From NCBI GenBank assembly GCA_001599815.1, contig BCIA01000004.1:2359076-2423075 (forward strand): DNA of 64,000 nucleotides, given 5' to 3'. The position numbers were made by a program, and so were the translations under genes. This document shows, piece after piece, positions 45,923 through 57,548 of the stretch; position 1 is the first letter of the stretch; each line of letters begins with the position of its first letter. Under the pieces are notes generated by a model, which was not told the origin of the DNA, ran no database searches, and was given only the letters and a program-made list of their open reading frames with translations. This DNA comes from Furcasterigmium furcatum. Its lineage: Eukaryota > Ascomycota > Sordariomycetes > Glomerellales > Plectosphaerellaceae.

Positions 45923-48315
45923 TCATATCAAGAAGTCCCATGATTCGAGAGCAAAGTCCAAACCAAGAGCGTCTTGGACGTCGTCCATACCGCCTGCGAC
46001 GCGTAAACTAGGAGCTGTCAGCAACATCCCTGGTAAAACTCGGCAGCTGTGCTTATCTTGGATATCTCCTTCGCCCCCACGGCCCTGTTCCTCTCGTTCC
46101 ATCGTCGCGAAGTATTTCCGCCAGGTCCACAGGCAATCGTAGACCACACTCATACTAAGCCGGTTCGTCACCTGCTTCAGTTGCACATCCTCAACGGTGA
46201 CGCCCCCTATGGCAGTCATGTCAGGAAGAGCACAGAAGAAGCCGATGACGTCGCCCAGCCGAGCAGGGAGGTCATTGTTCACGACGCTCATCTTCCGCAG
46301 GGCACCGATGGCTGCCTCGATGAGTTTTGTCCCCGCTTCCACATCCAGTAATGTCCGGAAGAATCCATTGGACAAGACTTTGAGAATCATGACAGAAGCA
46401 CACACAAAGACCTGATAACAAAAGAAAGGGCAGTGCTCGAAGAAGCCGGCTGGCTGTCCGTCCAATTGCAAGCTCCGTTCAACAAGGGAATGTGCAGTCA
46501 TGTACATGGCGTAAATGCGCTCTTGATATCCAGCTGTCGAAGCATAGTCGAAGAGAAAGAATGCTTGGAGATGAAGGCGTGCCGCCGTCAAATACCAAGC
46601 CTCAATTGCTGGGGATGGGTATCAGCACATGCGTCAGACTGCTCGAGAGAATGTCACAGAACATACGAGAGGTCTCCCGACCCAGGCTTCCGAGACTTTC
46701 CAGGTCTGAATCCAAAAGTCTATACAGAACGAGTCTGTCAGGAGTCGCCGCGTGTAGTCCAGCCCCCCGAGCCCGGGTGGCCAGAGAGACCGAGACTCGA
46801 CTTCGGAACTGCTCGATTCCGATACGGAACTGATGGGAAGTGTTGTTACCAGTCGCTCCTGATGACCCCGCGCATGCTTCTCGAGGGGTCCATGTATTGT
46901 CGAACGGTTGAAGATAGATCGGAAGGCCACATCCGATGCTCACGCTGCAATAGGTGAGGGAGTCAGTGATCGCACGAAGAGACTACGGCATAGGTTCCAA
47001 TGGGCCTACTTACCTCTGTGCAACAATATTGCAGGACTCCCAAGTATTCCTCCATTCCGCGTGCTCGGAAGCACTGAGGCTCAAGGGCTCCTTGGTGAAG
47101 TCCTGTGCGTCGAGATCGCGATGGAGGCCCATTTGCGTACCGATCTGGAGCATCAACCCAGTCAACATGAATGTTGGATCTTTCGTGCTGCTGCTCGTGG
47201 GAAAGGGCCATGTGCATAGGATAGCCAGGCCTTGGACAACCGAGACAGAGTACGGGACGGCTCGCAGTGTTCGCCAAAGGAGATCCGTCACACTTCTGGC
47301 GAGTTTCGGCAACAAAGTCGGTTGAGACTTCAGTCGCCGTGCTGCAACAGATATGACGCTCCAGAACAACAATTCCGACAGCATGTAGTGTTCATGTGGC
47401 GACTTCGCAGTATCAAGGACAGGGAGGAAGGGATGGTAGTACGTCTCATAACTGAAGAGTCAACGGATCAGTAAGGTGTGATGTGACGTGGTGAAGTGTA
47501 CAGGAGCAGCCGGAGAGGTGGCCTCACATTTTGAATAGATCATCGATCTCTTCGACAGACAGCGCAGTGTTGCCAAGGGCGCGGGGGCGGGGCACACTGA
47601 ACGGTGCCCTTTGGCGAACAGTATCTCCGTCGGTTTCAGGTCTGGTGGTCAACCCGGGAGCTTGCGACCCGTCTGTCGGCGTGGTAGTTGCGACAAGCGG
47701 TGATGCCGTGGACAGGAAGGCCGGTTGCTCGGTGATGGAGGGGGCGACAGGAGGAACACCCTGTGTGGCAAAAGAAGAGTTGAAGACTTGCTCTGTCGAT
47801 GCGGTGGGCCCCGAGTGCATTATCCAGTCTGGCTGGTTCGGATTTGATGAAGGGCCTGTGGCCACGGTGATAGAAGCATTCCGAGTGTCGTCCAATTGTT
47901 TCTTCAAGTCCCTGATCTCGCTTTCGAAGTCCACAGAGCGCCTTCCCATCGGTCAGCGTGGTATCGATACTGTCTTCGATGGTAATTCACCTTCTTTTCC
48001 TCGTTCTTTGAAAGCCATTCTCAACCTTGCAGTCAAGGCCGAGACGACGACACCGTCGGCACTTCTCATCGCCGCCCGTTCCCTCTGAATCGGAGACTGT
48101 TTCGCAACGGAGCTGCGCCGTCACTTAGTAACTGCCGGCTCATGTCGAAAAAGCGTGACCAAATCACTTACCTTCTGCTGTCGACATTCATTGCAAGCTT
48201 TCCGGCGACCGGCGGGGCTCTGGTCTGCCCGATCGCCTCCACGTCTCCGCCTGGAGCTTACACGGCTATCGCGGCCATTGGCCGTTGGAGGCGAAGTGTC
48301 CCTTGAAAGATCCAT
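45923..48315 (-). CDS. Zn2Cys6 transcription factor, Leu3-type
   Basis: Regulator of about 693 residues in six exons: 48172-48315, 47991-48112, 47528-47941, 47014-47451, 46667-46944 and 45923-46608; total 2082 nt in frame. The zinc cluster ACNECRQQKLRCE...KCRRCRRLGLDC is split by the first intron and has a 14-residue middle loop, longer than the common 5-6. A coiled-coil dimerisation helix follows (SVDFESEIRDLKKQLDD). The fungal-specific domain shows LTGLMLQIGTQMGLHRD and QSVSIGCGLPIYLQPFD. Order and motifs match Leu3-like regulators that control amino-acid or permease genes. It is divergent from a small ORF at 48872. Targets are unknown. Confidence 0.88.
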
Positions 48316-48871
48316 GTCATCGGAGCGATGCTACAGGAGTGGGATTGTCCATCGGCGCGGGGAGAAGGGAACTTCGGAGTCTTGGACATGTGCGGTGGCG
48401 ATCGGAGCGTCGACATGCCCAACGCTGCTCCGATCGGCGTTCAGCCCGGCCCGACGGTGGCCGCTGGTTGTTGTACTAACCACACGCCGGGGTCGAACTT
48501 AGAAACTGAACCTTTCCGGCTCACCGCTTGATCGATCAGGGCAGAGTACTTTCATAGATATGCAATGTTGATAATTGACCTGAGGATGGCCTGGGTACTC
48601 ATCGAGAACCCAGCGGGATAGTTCACGACAAGCTGGCAAGTCTACGGAGATAGAAACCAAGTCGATGTACAGATTCAGCTACAAGCCCACAACTCGACAG
48701 TGTCAAGCATTTCATAGTAGGAACGTCGCCTCAACACCACCAACGACCATCCCAGTCTTCCCCATGCCGATCGTCACTGGGACCTGGATGGGGCATCAGA
48801 GATAGGCGATTACTTCGACCTACCATGTGCATCTCGGGGAACCGCGCTCCTCTTGCCCTCTTGTCTCGAAA
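48316..48871. promoter_or_regulatory. Divergent intergenic region with repeat copy A
   Basis: A 556 bp region between the Leu3-type regulator and the small ORF at 48872. It contains an imperfect repeat shared with 53071-53170. No other structure seen. Confidence 0.45.
48761..48846. repeat. Imperfect intergenic repeat, copy A
   Basis: Shares CCGATCRTCACYGG, GATGGGGCATCRGASATAGGC and RTCTCGGG blocks, in the same order and orientation, with 53071-53170. By eye it is about 75 percent identical with small gaps. Both copies sit just upstream of plus-strand ORFs. Confidence 0.6.
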
Positions 48872-49246
48872 ATGGTCACAAGTTCTCACTTTGAGTTCTC
48901 GCAGCTGGCCATCTACGAGACCCCGGCCGGAGACGGTTCAGACAACGGCCCAACAGAGCCTATTCTATTAGTACCGCACGGCACCATGAAGGCGTTCTCC
49001 GGATTCTACGGCAAACAAGCCGTGTTCATCGACAAGGATCTCTGGACACAGTCTATCGACATCTCCAAAACCGGCCAGGGGGTACTCGAGCCCATTGCTT
49101 TGCGGCACTTTCTTATCCCTCAGGAGTTCATCGGGGGCAATAACGGACTGGACTGGATGGTCACTGCGGCGGGGACTGTCGTGTTCCCGAAGGAGGGCCG
49201 GGTTGCGGCGGTAAGCCATGCGTTGGAGTGGTCTTTCGTGGGCTAG
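48872..49246 (+). CDS. Small hypothetical protein (124 residues)
   Basis: Single-exon ORF starting MVTSSHFEFSQLAIYETPAG. The ATG has fair context (CGAAAATGG). The second half, ALRHFLIPQEFIGGNNGLDW then GTVVFPKEGRVAAV, vaguely resembles the last strands of beta-propeller C-termini seen in some fungal NLR proteins, so it could be a gene fragment. The frame is clean and its amino-acid use is normal for a protein. No signal peptide or membrane segment. Function unknown. Confidence 0.45.
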   Translation: MVTSSHFEFSQLAIYETPAGDGSDNGPTEPILLVPHGTMKAFSGFYGKQAVFIDKDLWTQSIDISKTGQGVLEPIALRHFLIPQEFIGGNNGLDWMVTAAGTVVFPKEGRVAAVSHALEWSFVG

Positions 49247-50699
49247 AGCGAAGCGGGCACGGCCGGGGAGAAATGGGGGGCTTTGGCGCAGGCCGGCACG
49301 GCGAATTGTTGAACCTTTACTGTTGGATTATCTCACTGAAGGGCTCCGTACTGGAAATACAGGAAGTGACGCGGGAGGTCTCCATAGGTACTCGCCATAG
49401 ACTACATGTATACACAGGATCAACAACCTCAAGCACCAGTGTCTACAGCATAGCCCATCCAGATTCATCATGCAAATATCACCTACTATCGCGGCTAAGA
49501 AAGGCAAGCCCACATGTCGACGACTGGGCGGTTCAAATCTCGAAGAAGGCAGAGAGTCTGTAGAGCTGATGATCTTCAACATCTCGCGACTTCCTCTTCG
49601 TCCAACTTGGAAAACCACGATCTGCTGCTACCTCAAATCCAGCAACTCGATACTTAGCGAAGATTGGGCCCACCCGAGAGCTGCTTGCCAAGTCCTTAGC
49701 TCAGATATTGTCCCCATGTGGTGAGGTGTTAATCGGCATTTCGTACTTCCCGAGGACCTACTATTCGATGGTAGGGATGGCCCACGTGCCACAGGACTTT
49801 GACGACGTCGCCAATTCCCCAGCTCCGACCTCGACTGGACTGGGAGGTTATTCCCCGAGAAAAGGTCCGAGTTGCGCTATCGACCCCAGGTACGTAAAGA
49901 TGATATCCTCGTATGATTCCTCCAGTTCGATCAATCAACCGTCTGCCAACCCCGAGGCCTTTCAATGTTCCCCTCTTTTCGGCTTTTAAGATGCACGTCC
50001 TGGCTCAAAACGGGCCGACCTGACTTGCTGTAGTCCCACAGTTCACTGGTGCCCCGGGTCATCCTCCTTACCTGCAAGGATACCCCCATGTAGAGCCTTG
50101 AAGAGACCGAAGAGTTCGCACATGCGGTAGTCATCGAGCCCGAACCTCGGGTCACTCATCAGGGAGTCATCTCCAGCGCCTGAACTAGCTTTACGCGCGA
50201 CTGGAGTTGTATGGACACACGCGCAAGTTCCCGAACAACCAACTTATTGGCCGGGATCGACTGTGGCTAGCAAAATTCCATAGCTCTGGTCAATAGCATC
50301 AACGCAGCATTGCTGCTCACGACGCTCAAATGTGCTCGGGGATCTGTGCACCCTGAGGTCCGGAGCTTGCGCCTCTATACCAGTTCGAGTAAGTACTATT
50401 TACCCCGCGGTCGTCGGGGTTGGTGAAGTCCGGGGTAAGTGGACCTCTGACCCGAGCCCACGCGAGGAGCTCGGGTTCTGACCCGAAGTCTCGGCGCTGG
50501 GTGCAGAGTGACGGGCCGATTCAAGGTCAAGTTAAGCTTGTCCTATCATTTCTATGCGCAGTTGATTGACTTGTCGCCGGGGTATGTGCTGTAGTGCAGT
50601 TCACTGAGGGACATGGGCATATATAATGAACCGATTAACCTCCGAAGCACCTTCTTGATCACACTTCCCGTCAAGATATCGGCCTCTGACCCTCTCACC
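49247..50699. other. Long intergenic region and GH1 promoter
   Basis: A 1.45 kb region. ORFs at 49228-49989 are unconvincing. Toward the right end there is GC-rich palindromic sequence (50400-50500) and a TATATAA at about 50620-50627, about 75 bp before the GH1 start, with no ATG in between. Confidence 0.5.
50450..50476. repeat. Inverted repeat upstream of GH1 gene
   Basis: ACCCGAGC and GCTCGGGT form perfect 8 bp arms with an 11 bp spacer, about 225 bp before the GH1 ATG. It could be a dimeric regulator site. The partial copy GACCCGAAG follows directly. Confidence 0.5.
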
Positions 50700-52565
50700 A
50701 TGCGCATTGTCACTCTCCTTTTGTAAGCCTCCGTTGTTGAAACCACACTCCATCAGGCTCTTCTGACACAAGCATGCGCAGGAGCCTTGCTACATCTGTA
50801 GCAGGAAAAGATCCGTACCAATGGCCTGAGTATCGAGCGCTCGAGTACGCCACATCTGTCGCCCCATTCACCAAGACAGCAACCTATGCCGCTCCTTACG
50901 CTGTCCACTCTACCTTGTTGGCCAACCGTACCACGACCACATGGCCGGTGGACCCCTCGCCCACCGACCATGATGACCCATACGGTAGAGCAGCGTTGTC
51001 GTCTCTCTGGGAGCCCATCCCCGTGTCCTCCCCACCCTTCACCACAACCGTGGAGCCAACGCCCGTTCCCAGCCATGAGCTCGTCAAGCCGCCCCCGTTA
51101 CCGCTGGGGGGAAACAAGCTAAGCTGTCACACTCTTCCATCCGACTTCCAGTGGGGCTTTGCGGCAGCGGCTCTTCAGGTGGAGGGTGCCATCAAGGAAG
51201 AGGGCCGTGGCCCCTCCATCTGGGAGAACCGCTCCAGGGGCAATTACTCACGCTTCGTGGGCGGCGGGCCACCCGATATCGCGGCTATGCACTACTACCT
51301 CTACAAGGAAGATATTGCCAGGATGGCTGCCATCGGGGTACAGTCGTACAGTCTGAGCATATCCTGGTCCCGCATCCTCCCGTTTGGCGTGGCCGGATCA
51401 CCCGTCAATCAGGAAGCCATCGACCACTATGACGACGTGATCAACACCATCTTGAGCTACGGCATGAAGCCTGTAGTGACCCTCCACCACTTTGACACCC
51501 CGGCCTACTTCCAGACTCAGACGTCTTTCCTCAGCTTTGATCACGATGAATTTGTCGATAGTTTCGTGTACTACGCCCAAACGGTCCTGGCACACTACTC
51601 GGATCGTGTCGGGACCTGGTATACCTTCAATGAGCCAACCATGGACGTCAACATCTTCGGGAACTGGCTGCCGAGCCGCAACGTCCTCATTGCGCACGCC
51701 CAGGTGGTGCGCTGGTACCGCGACGTGATCAAGGGAACCGCCAAGTGGAGCATGAAGTTTGATCTCAGCGACACTGGCTTTGCGTTGCCCCTGGACCCCC
51801 TGAACTCAAGCGACGTCGAGGCTGCTGAGAGGAGGAATACATTCGCCGTTGGCTATTATGCCTACCCCCTATTCCTCGGCAAGCCCGTCCCGGACGTCAT
51901 GCAGAAGGCCCTGGGCGACAAGGTCCCCAAATACACTGCCGAAGATCTCGACTTCATCAATGGCACCGCCGACTTCTTCGCTTTCGACATATACACCGCG
52001 AGTTATCATTCTGCTCCCGAGGGCGGTATCGAAGCCTGCGCTTCTCAGGAGACTCATCCTCTATTCCCCCAGTGCACAGTAAAGACCAACTCCAGGCTGA
52101 CCTGGGAGGCTAACTTCCACGGCAACGTCGACAGAGTTGCGGTACGACTCCACGCGTCCCATTGTAGCTGCGGCCAAACTAACAGGCCCCTAGGTTCCCC
52201 CCGAGCACGTGAGGGCAATTCTCGGCTACTGGCACCACACGTACCCGACCGAGGGCGGCATCACCATCGCCGAGTTCGGGCTGCCCATGTTCAAGGCGTC
52301 GCAGATGTCGCTGAAGCAGCACGTCAGCGACCTGTCTCAGTCGCTGTTCTATATCCCCTTCCTCCGCGAGATCCTTAAGTCCATCAACGAGGACGGCGTC
52401 AAGATGAAGGGCGTCTACGGCTGGTCCTACCTCGATAACTGGGAGTGGGGGCAGTACGACGACATGTACGGCGTGCAGACATATAACCACACCACGCAGA
52501 AGCGCACGTTCAAGAGGGGCATCTTTGACTATGTTGAATTTATGCAGAAGCACATTCCTGCTTAA
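50700..52565 (+). CDS. Secreted GH1-family beta-glycosidase
   Basis: Glycoside hydrolase family 1 enzyme of about 584 residues. The first exon is only 23 nt (50700-50722), followed by 50782-52141 and 52194-52565. Joining gives a signal peptide MRIVTLLLSLATSVAG. About 110 residues of Pro/Thr-rich N-terminal extension precede the barrel, which starts LPSDFQWGFAAAALQVEGA. The acid/base Glu is in YTFNEPTM near residue 290. The nucleophile motif is ITIAEFGLPMF near 481 instead of the common xTENG, but the Glu is kept. GVYGWSYLDNWEWGQYDD gives the aglycone-site Trp residues. It probably cleaves beta-glucosides outside the cell; the changed motif may mean a different specificity. Confidence 0.9.
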
Positions 52566-53392
52566 ATGATACAACAATACATGAGGTAGCTTAGCATGGG
52601 ACTGGCGTGTGGTGATATAGATAAAGTTCTTCCTTCTTGCAGTAGTAACTCCCTGGTGATTGTTTCGTGTTTCGTCCTTTGGGAGGGTTGAGCCTCTGGT
52701 TACATTGGACTTCACCGAGCCTCGAGTGAGAGGCGAACGATGACAAGCGTCGTCGAAACTCAACGGCAACCCAGACACGAGGTTAGCGCATGCATCCATC
52801 ACTCGAGAATTAGAGGCACAAGTTTCCTAGGACCATCTAGTCTCTGTGGAGTGATATTTGGACGTTGACGATTATTGGCCTCTCCAAGACGGAGCTTTTG
52901 CACGGAAGTGGATCGTCAAGAGAGAGGCTCGTCCGTAAACCGAGGCCGAGCTAGATGTCCCAGTTCGCATCTTGACTACCCAAACCACCTCCAAGTTTTC
53001 GACAGTACGGAGTGCGCTGAGATGCCGAGATGCCGATCTTTTACTACCCTACTCATTGATGCCAGTCGCCTTTACGCCGATCATCACCGGGGTCTCGGAC
53101 TCGCCCGATGGGGCATCGGACATAGGCGACCACTTTAACCCCCCCCTCTAATGCGTCTCGGGAAACGGCGTGATAGCTAGGCTTTGATTGTCCATGATTT
53201 CAAACCCCAACGCGAATTGGATACCCTGATCCGCCCGAAGCGGCGTGTGTGGGAGATGATAAAGAGTCCGGCTTTCAACACCCTGCTACGCTGCATTGAA
53301 GTCGTCAAACTCAGGTACTTCCAGTCGCTGTTCTATGTGCGACTCTCCAGCCACCACCTGACTCGTCCTGTACCGACGACGATCGCAAAACC
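52566..53392. other. Intergenic region with repeat copy B
   Basis: An 827 bp region between the GH1 gene and the substrate-binding-like gene. It contains copy B of the imperfect repeat (53071-53170). No other gene-like feature. Confidence 0.5.
53071..53170. repeat. Imperfect intergenic repeat, copy B
   Basis: Partner of 48761-48846, same orientation, 4.3 kb apart. Shared blocks include the GATGGGGCATC...ATAGGCGA core. It lies about 225-320 bp before the ATG at 53393. It may be a degenerate mobile-element scar or a shared promoter piece. Confidence 0.6.
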
Positions 53393-54445
53393 ATGGAAGC
53401 ATTCCACATCACCGCCACAGGCCACAGCCTGAACTACCTGCCGGAATACATCGCCCGGCGCCACGGGTTTTTCAAAAAGCTTGGACTCGACGTCACGGTC
53501 ACTGTCCCATCGCCCTGGGATCACGTCCTCCGGGACCTCGCCGACGGTTCTGCGTCCGCAGCCCTAGGCGGCGTCTGGGTGCCCAGCATGTACCGCAACC
53601 GCGCAAAGAACTATTCGGTCTTTGCGCAGGTAGCCAACCGCGCTCCTCTCGCTCTCTTGTCTCGGAAGTCGTCGCAGACTTCTCCCTTTCAGCTTTCGCA
53701 GCTCGTCGGGCGGACAGTCCTCATGAAGGGTAGCAACGGCGCAAGCGTGGGCCTTTACATGAAGATGCTGCTGCGGGAACAGGGCATCGACCCGATTAGT
53801 GTCAAGTACATCCAGGATCTGGACGGTAAGATGCTCGGCGAGTTGTTTGCTGGGGGCATGGGTGACTATCTGCTGGTCGATAATCTCTCCGCTCGGGCGC
53901 TTGTGGCGAAGAACCCCCATCTCTGTATCGCTCTCGAGAGCGTCCTCGAAGACAGAGACATACCTTGGAGCGTGTACTACCGAGAAACGTCATCGATCAC
54001 ACCCGAAGTACTCGATGCGCAGGCTCGGTTCGTCGTCGGCCTGAGCCAGGGCATCGACTGGGTTCTCAGACACAACGCGGAGGAGTTCAGGGATGAGCTG
54101 GCGGAGATCTTCCCCGCGGTTCCCATCGACATCACTGTCCAACTCACCAACGTGTTCCGCAAACACAACATGTGGACTTCGCCCGTGGTGTCCTGGGACG
54201 GTTACAGGAGGTGGCAGCAAGGAATCTCTGCCGGGTACCTCGTACCGGAGCCCCTGGCCTACGACGCCCTCATCGACAGCAGGCCGGCTCTGGCTGCCAA
54301 GGCCATGGGGCTTTTGCCCCCAGGTGTGAACGGAACCACGGTTCCCTTGGTTCAACTAGAGACAGCATCTCTTGCTGGCTTTATTGCAGACGAGAAAGCG
54401 CCCAGAGCTGATGTGACTAGAGTCAACTCTCTCGCTGTACAATGA
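53393..54445 (+). CDS. Bacterial-type substrate-binding protein homolog (NMT1/SsuA-like)
   Basis: Intronless protein of 350 residues with the periplasmic-binding fold of ABC-type sulfonate, nitrate or pyrimidine binding proteins. The opening HSLNYLPEYIARRHGFFKKL then LGLDVTV is diagnostic, followed by ADGSASAALGGVWVPSMY and VGRTVLMKGSNGASVGLYMK. There is no signal peptide or lipobox, so it stays in the cytosol. It has a single Cys, so it lacks the CCCFC cluster of Thi5/Nmt1 HMP-phosphate synthases and is not that enzyme. Almost all other genes here have introns; the absence is compatible with gain from bacteria but does not prove it. It may bind or transform a small sulfonate-, nitrile- or pyrimidine-like compound. 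A Zn2Cys6 gene and an ACS transporter follow. Confidence 0.8.
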   Translation: MEAFHITATGHSLNYLPEYIARRHGFFKKLGLDVTVTVPSPWDHVLRDLADGSASAALGGVWVPSMYRNRAKNYSVFAQVANRAPLALLSRKSSQTSPFQLSQLVGRTVLMKGSNGASVGLYMKMLLREQGIDPISVKYIQDLDGKMLGELFAGGMGDYLLVDNLSARALVAKNPHLCIALESVLEDRDIPWSVYYRETSSITPEVLDAQARFVVGLSQGIDWVLRHNAEEFRDELAEIFPAVPIDITVQLTNVFRKHNMWTSPVVSWDGYRRWQQGISAGYLVPEPLAYDALIDSRPALAAKAMGLLPPGVNGTTVPLVQLETASLAGFIADEKAPRADVTRVNSLAVQ

Positions 54446-54603
54446 GCGCTGGGATGCTCGTCGAAGAAAAGAGGCACGGACTCGAGACTTCTACTCAGGC
54501 GCACGTCGCATCTGCAGCTTCGATAGTACAGTTTTCAAGAATGAAATATACGCCCCTTTGCACATTTAGCACTTTGCCTGCTCCTTCCTGTTGACATAGC
54601 CTG

Positions 54604-56970
54604 CTACTCAGGGTAGCCGTAATTTGCAAGATCATTCCTGGCTCCCGGCATGACACCTCCGAAGCGCCAGTCCTGCCAGTCAATATCCTGTTGCAGCACC
54701 GGCCACTCTGCTGCACTGTTCAGGTTCTCGCCGAATCCGAACGCGAAGTTACTCGTTGACAGCATCATCATCGGGTCGGTCGCCGCAGCCTGCAACATCT
54801 CATCCGAGAATGCCGGAGGCACCTGCTGGCGAAGGTCGGAGAGCTGCTGTTCGAACTCCAGCCGACTACGCTGCGTCTCCTCGGCGCTCGAGGTAATGAG
54901 CCAGTCCACCGTCGCGGAGGAGAGGGCCTCAAAGGCATCCCGGCAGCCAGTGGCGCCGTCCCACCGCTCCGACAGCGCCGAGAGGGTTGAACCGCAGGTC
55001 TGCAGGGTCGAGATGGTGTTCCTGGTCCCCGTGAGCGATCTCAGATCCTCGGAGCTCCAGACGGCATACAGCACCGCCAGCCCGGCCATGAATAGGTGGT
55101 GAACCCACTTCCAGGCAATGTCGAGCTGACGTGCCCGGTGAAGGGACCGGATGCTGTCGATGACCTTTGAGGCTGCCTCGAACGACCCGTAGATGGCTTC
55201 CAATGAGGGTCGAGGGGCTATCGGGTTGGGCCGATAGAGCAAGAGTAGCGCATTGTTGTAGATAGCACTCCAGTATGCCGGGTTGGCGAAGACAGATGAT
55301 TGGACTTCCCCAATACCGGATGCGCTGGGCACAGATTCGTACCATTCAGTGAGACGGGCCTGAATGTCCACGAGCCAGAGGCCATAGTTTGCTCGCGGAT
55401 AAGCCAGCGAAGAGCCCCGAAACTGGCTGTAGAGCACATGCTTGATCTCGGATTCAAGCTGCGCGAGACGGATCACGCAGTTATGCGCCTGGGCGATGAA
55501 TGTTGCCTGGCCGGAGGGCGTTTCCAAGGCAGAGGCTGTCGGAAGGTCGACATTGATTCCTTGATCGGCCATAGCAAAGGGGCGGCCAAGAGTAATGCAC
55601 ATGAGGCGGTCCAGCAGGTACCCGGACCACCAGAGTCGGCGTCTTTCTTCCAGCAGCTCAGGCGGCGTGAGGCGCTTGAACTCTTCTGTCTCCCAGTGAA
55701 GCCCGAGGTCCACGGCCATGCGTACCGCGGTGCCTGTCAGCAGCCACAGGCTGCCCTTTGAGGGGCAAAGCGCGACGTACTGGCAGACTAGTAACACTGA
55801 CTGCAATGATTCCAGAGTTTTGGCGGAGGAGAATACCTTGTCCACCTCGCTGAGGGCCGAGTGGAAGCATTCCTCGCTCTGTGGTGGACGAGCCCCCGAG
55901 GGATGGTGCACATTGCAGAGCGCAATGGCAGATACGATGAACGTCGTGAAAAGGTCACGAGATCGTATGATATCGGAGATAGGCGGCTGTGAACCCCTCT
56001 CCCGATAAGCGCCTTGGATGGCCTGCTCAACGCGGGCGCGGTCGATGATTGGGAAATGCGGTGTCTGATACTCGAAATAGACTTGAGCCAGGTGTCGTGC
56101 AACGCTCTCAGGCGGGAGAACCGCCTGCTGGGCGGGTGTGTGAGCAGATACTGGTGCTCGCTCTGGCACAGACTCGCCGGGCAGCTGCTCGTGCGCCGTC
56201 GTTGCAGAGGCACTGGCAGTGGGCGGGTTGTCTGTGCGGATAGCAGCCAGGACCAGCCTTGCCAGGGTGATACCACTGCTGACGCCGAAGAACTGGGGCT
56301 GGTTGAGAGGTTCGCAGACGACGCGCCCCAGGCTCGTGGTCATCCAGTCTCGAAGATCCGTGGGCGCTTCTGTACTCGGTGCAATCGCATTCACGGCCGC
56401 GTCCTCGCCAGGCAATCCGGCACTTTCGTGGCTGACAGGCTCACCCGCCACCCCCTTTCCTGCTGCTTGATTCGTCTTGAGCTGCTCGAGCTCCTTTGTC
56501 AAGCTGGCGACCTTTGCTTCCAAGGTCGTCACGTAGTCTCGGGGGATCGTTTCATCCATTAGCCATGAACTATTCAGCGGATCACCGGAGCGGCACCGCG
56601 TCCTGGACGCTTACTTCGGCTTTCTTCCCAGGATGATAGACCAGGCAGTCCGCCTCCGCCTCCTCGCAGTTGGAGCATTGGGGCGACTTGAGGTCACACT
56701 ACGATAATGAGCGAGCTTTCTCGGGCCATTCTCGCAGCTGCTTTCCCTGTTTACGGACATAGCCTAAACAGGTCGAAGACACCTGCACACAGGGGTAAAG
56801 ATACCTTCTGTTTCCTCTTCCGGCAACTAAGGGAGGCATCTCCGCGTCAGCTCGGTGCGTACCTCCGAGGACTAGAAGAACGTCGCTTACCGTTGGCATG
56901 CCGTCGTCGTCCTCGTCAGACGTCTGACCCGGCGAGTTTGGATCATATCAGGGCTCTCCATGTCGACCAT
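54604..56970 (-). CDS. Zn2Cys6 transcription factor with unclear exon junction
   Basis: Regulator of roughly 700 residues. N-terminal exons 56891-56970, 56805-56826 and 56615-56698 splice cleanly to MVDMESPDMIQ...ACQRCRKRKQKCDLKSPQC and then CSNCEEAEADC, a perfect zinc cluster ending in HPGKKAE. The body runs from 56559 or earlier to 54604 (DETIPRDYVTTLEAKVASLT, coiled coil, then the fungal-specific domain with VDLGLHWETEEFKRL). The expected junction KKAE-IPRDYV has no AG acceptor in frame. The only phase-0 acceptor is GCAAAG at 56512-56517, which would remove IPRDYVTTLEAK. So either that unusual splice is used, or a small indel has broken the gene. It is divergent from the ACS carrier at 57549. 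Confidence 0.75.
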
Positions 56971-57548
56971 CAGTTCTCCGATAAGTTGATGTTGGGGATC
57001 GTAGGAGAAAGCCGACCCTGGGGGGGCATGAGTCGCTTTATGGTACACAATAGGGCCGGCGATCGGACTTTTCCGATGTCGCAAACCAAAGTTCCCATGA
57101 GAGATAACGCGAGGCTTTGATAGCAGGGTAGCACTGCTGGTAGTGTAAACCTTCTGGCTGGCCAGTGCTTGGAGCGCCGAGGCTAACACCCCCTAAGTCA
57201 ACAAACTACAGGCGCTCGAGTCAGAGGGGCACACCCGTTCACTGCGGGTATGTGCGCCCGGACTTAACCGATCAGACATCTCCCCTATCTGCAGTGTCAA
57301 CCTGATGTGGGCCACACGATAAGCGTGCCGTGGTATCCGAGTTCGGCAGCTGGCTTCAACACCAACTGCAAGTTGTAGAATGGAGCTTTGGCAGGTGACA
57401 CCATGTTGAGATCCGTGTCCACGTCAAGCATATAACATACAACAGCCAAGGCCGCGGAGAACGATGGTATCCTGAAGGTTGTATCAGACCCTTTAACGTC
57501 TCTAATTTGATCCCAACCACTCATTCATTCTCTCAGCCAGACTTCGCA
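56971..57548. promoter_or_regulatory. Divergent promoter, regulator / ACS carrier
   Basis: A 578 bp region between two start codons; a shared control region is likely. No TATA or palindromic site stands out. Confidence 0.45.

Noticed and set aside
53393..54445. Thi5/Nmt1 thiamine-pyrimidine synthase
   Set aside because: It has the same general fold but only one Cys in the whole protein, so the CCCFC cluster essential for that activity is absent.
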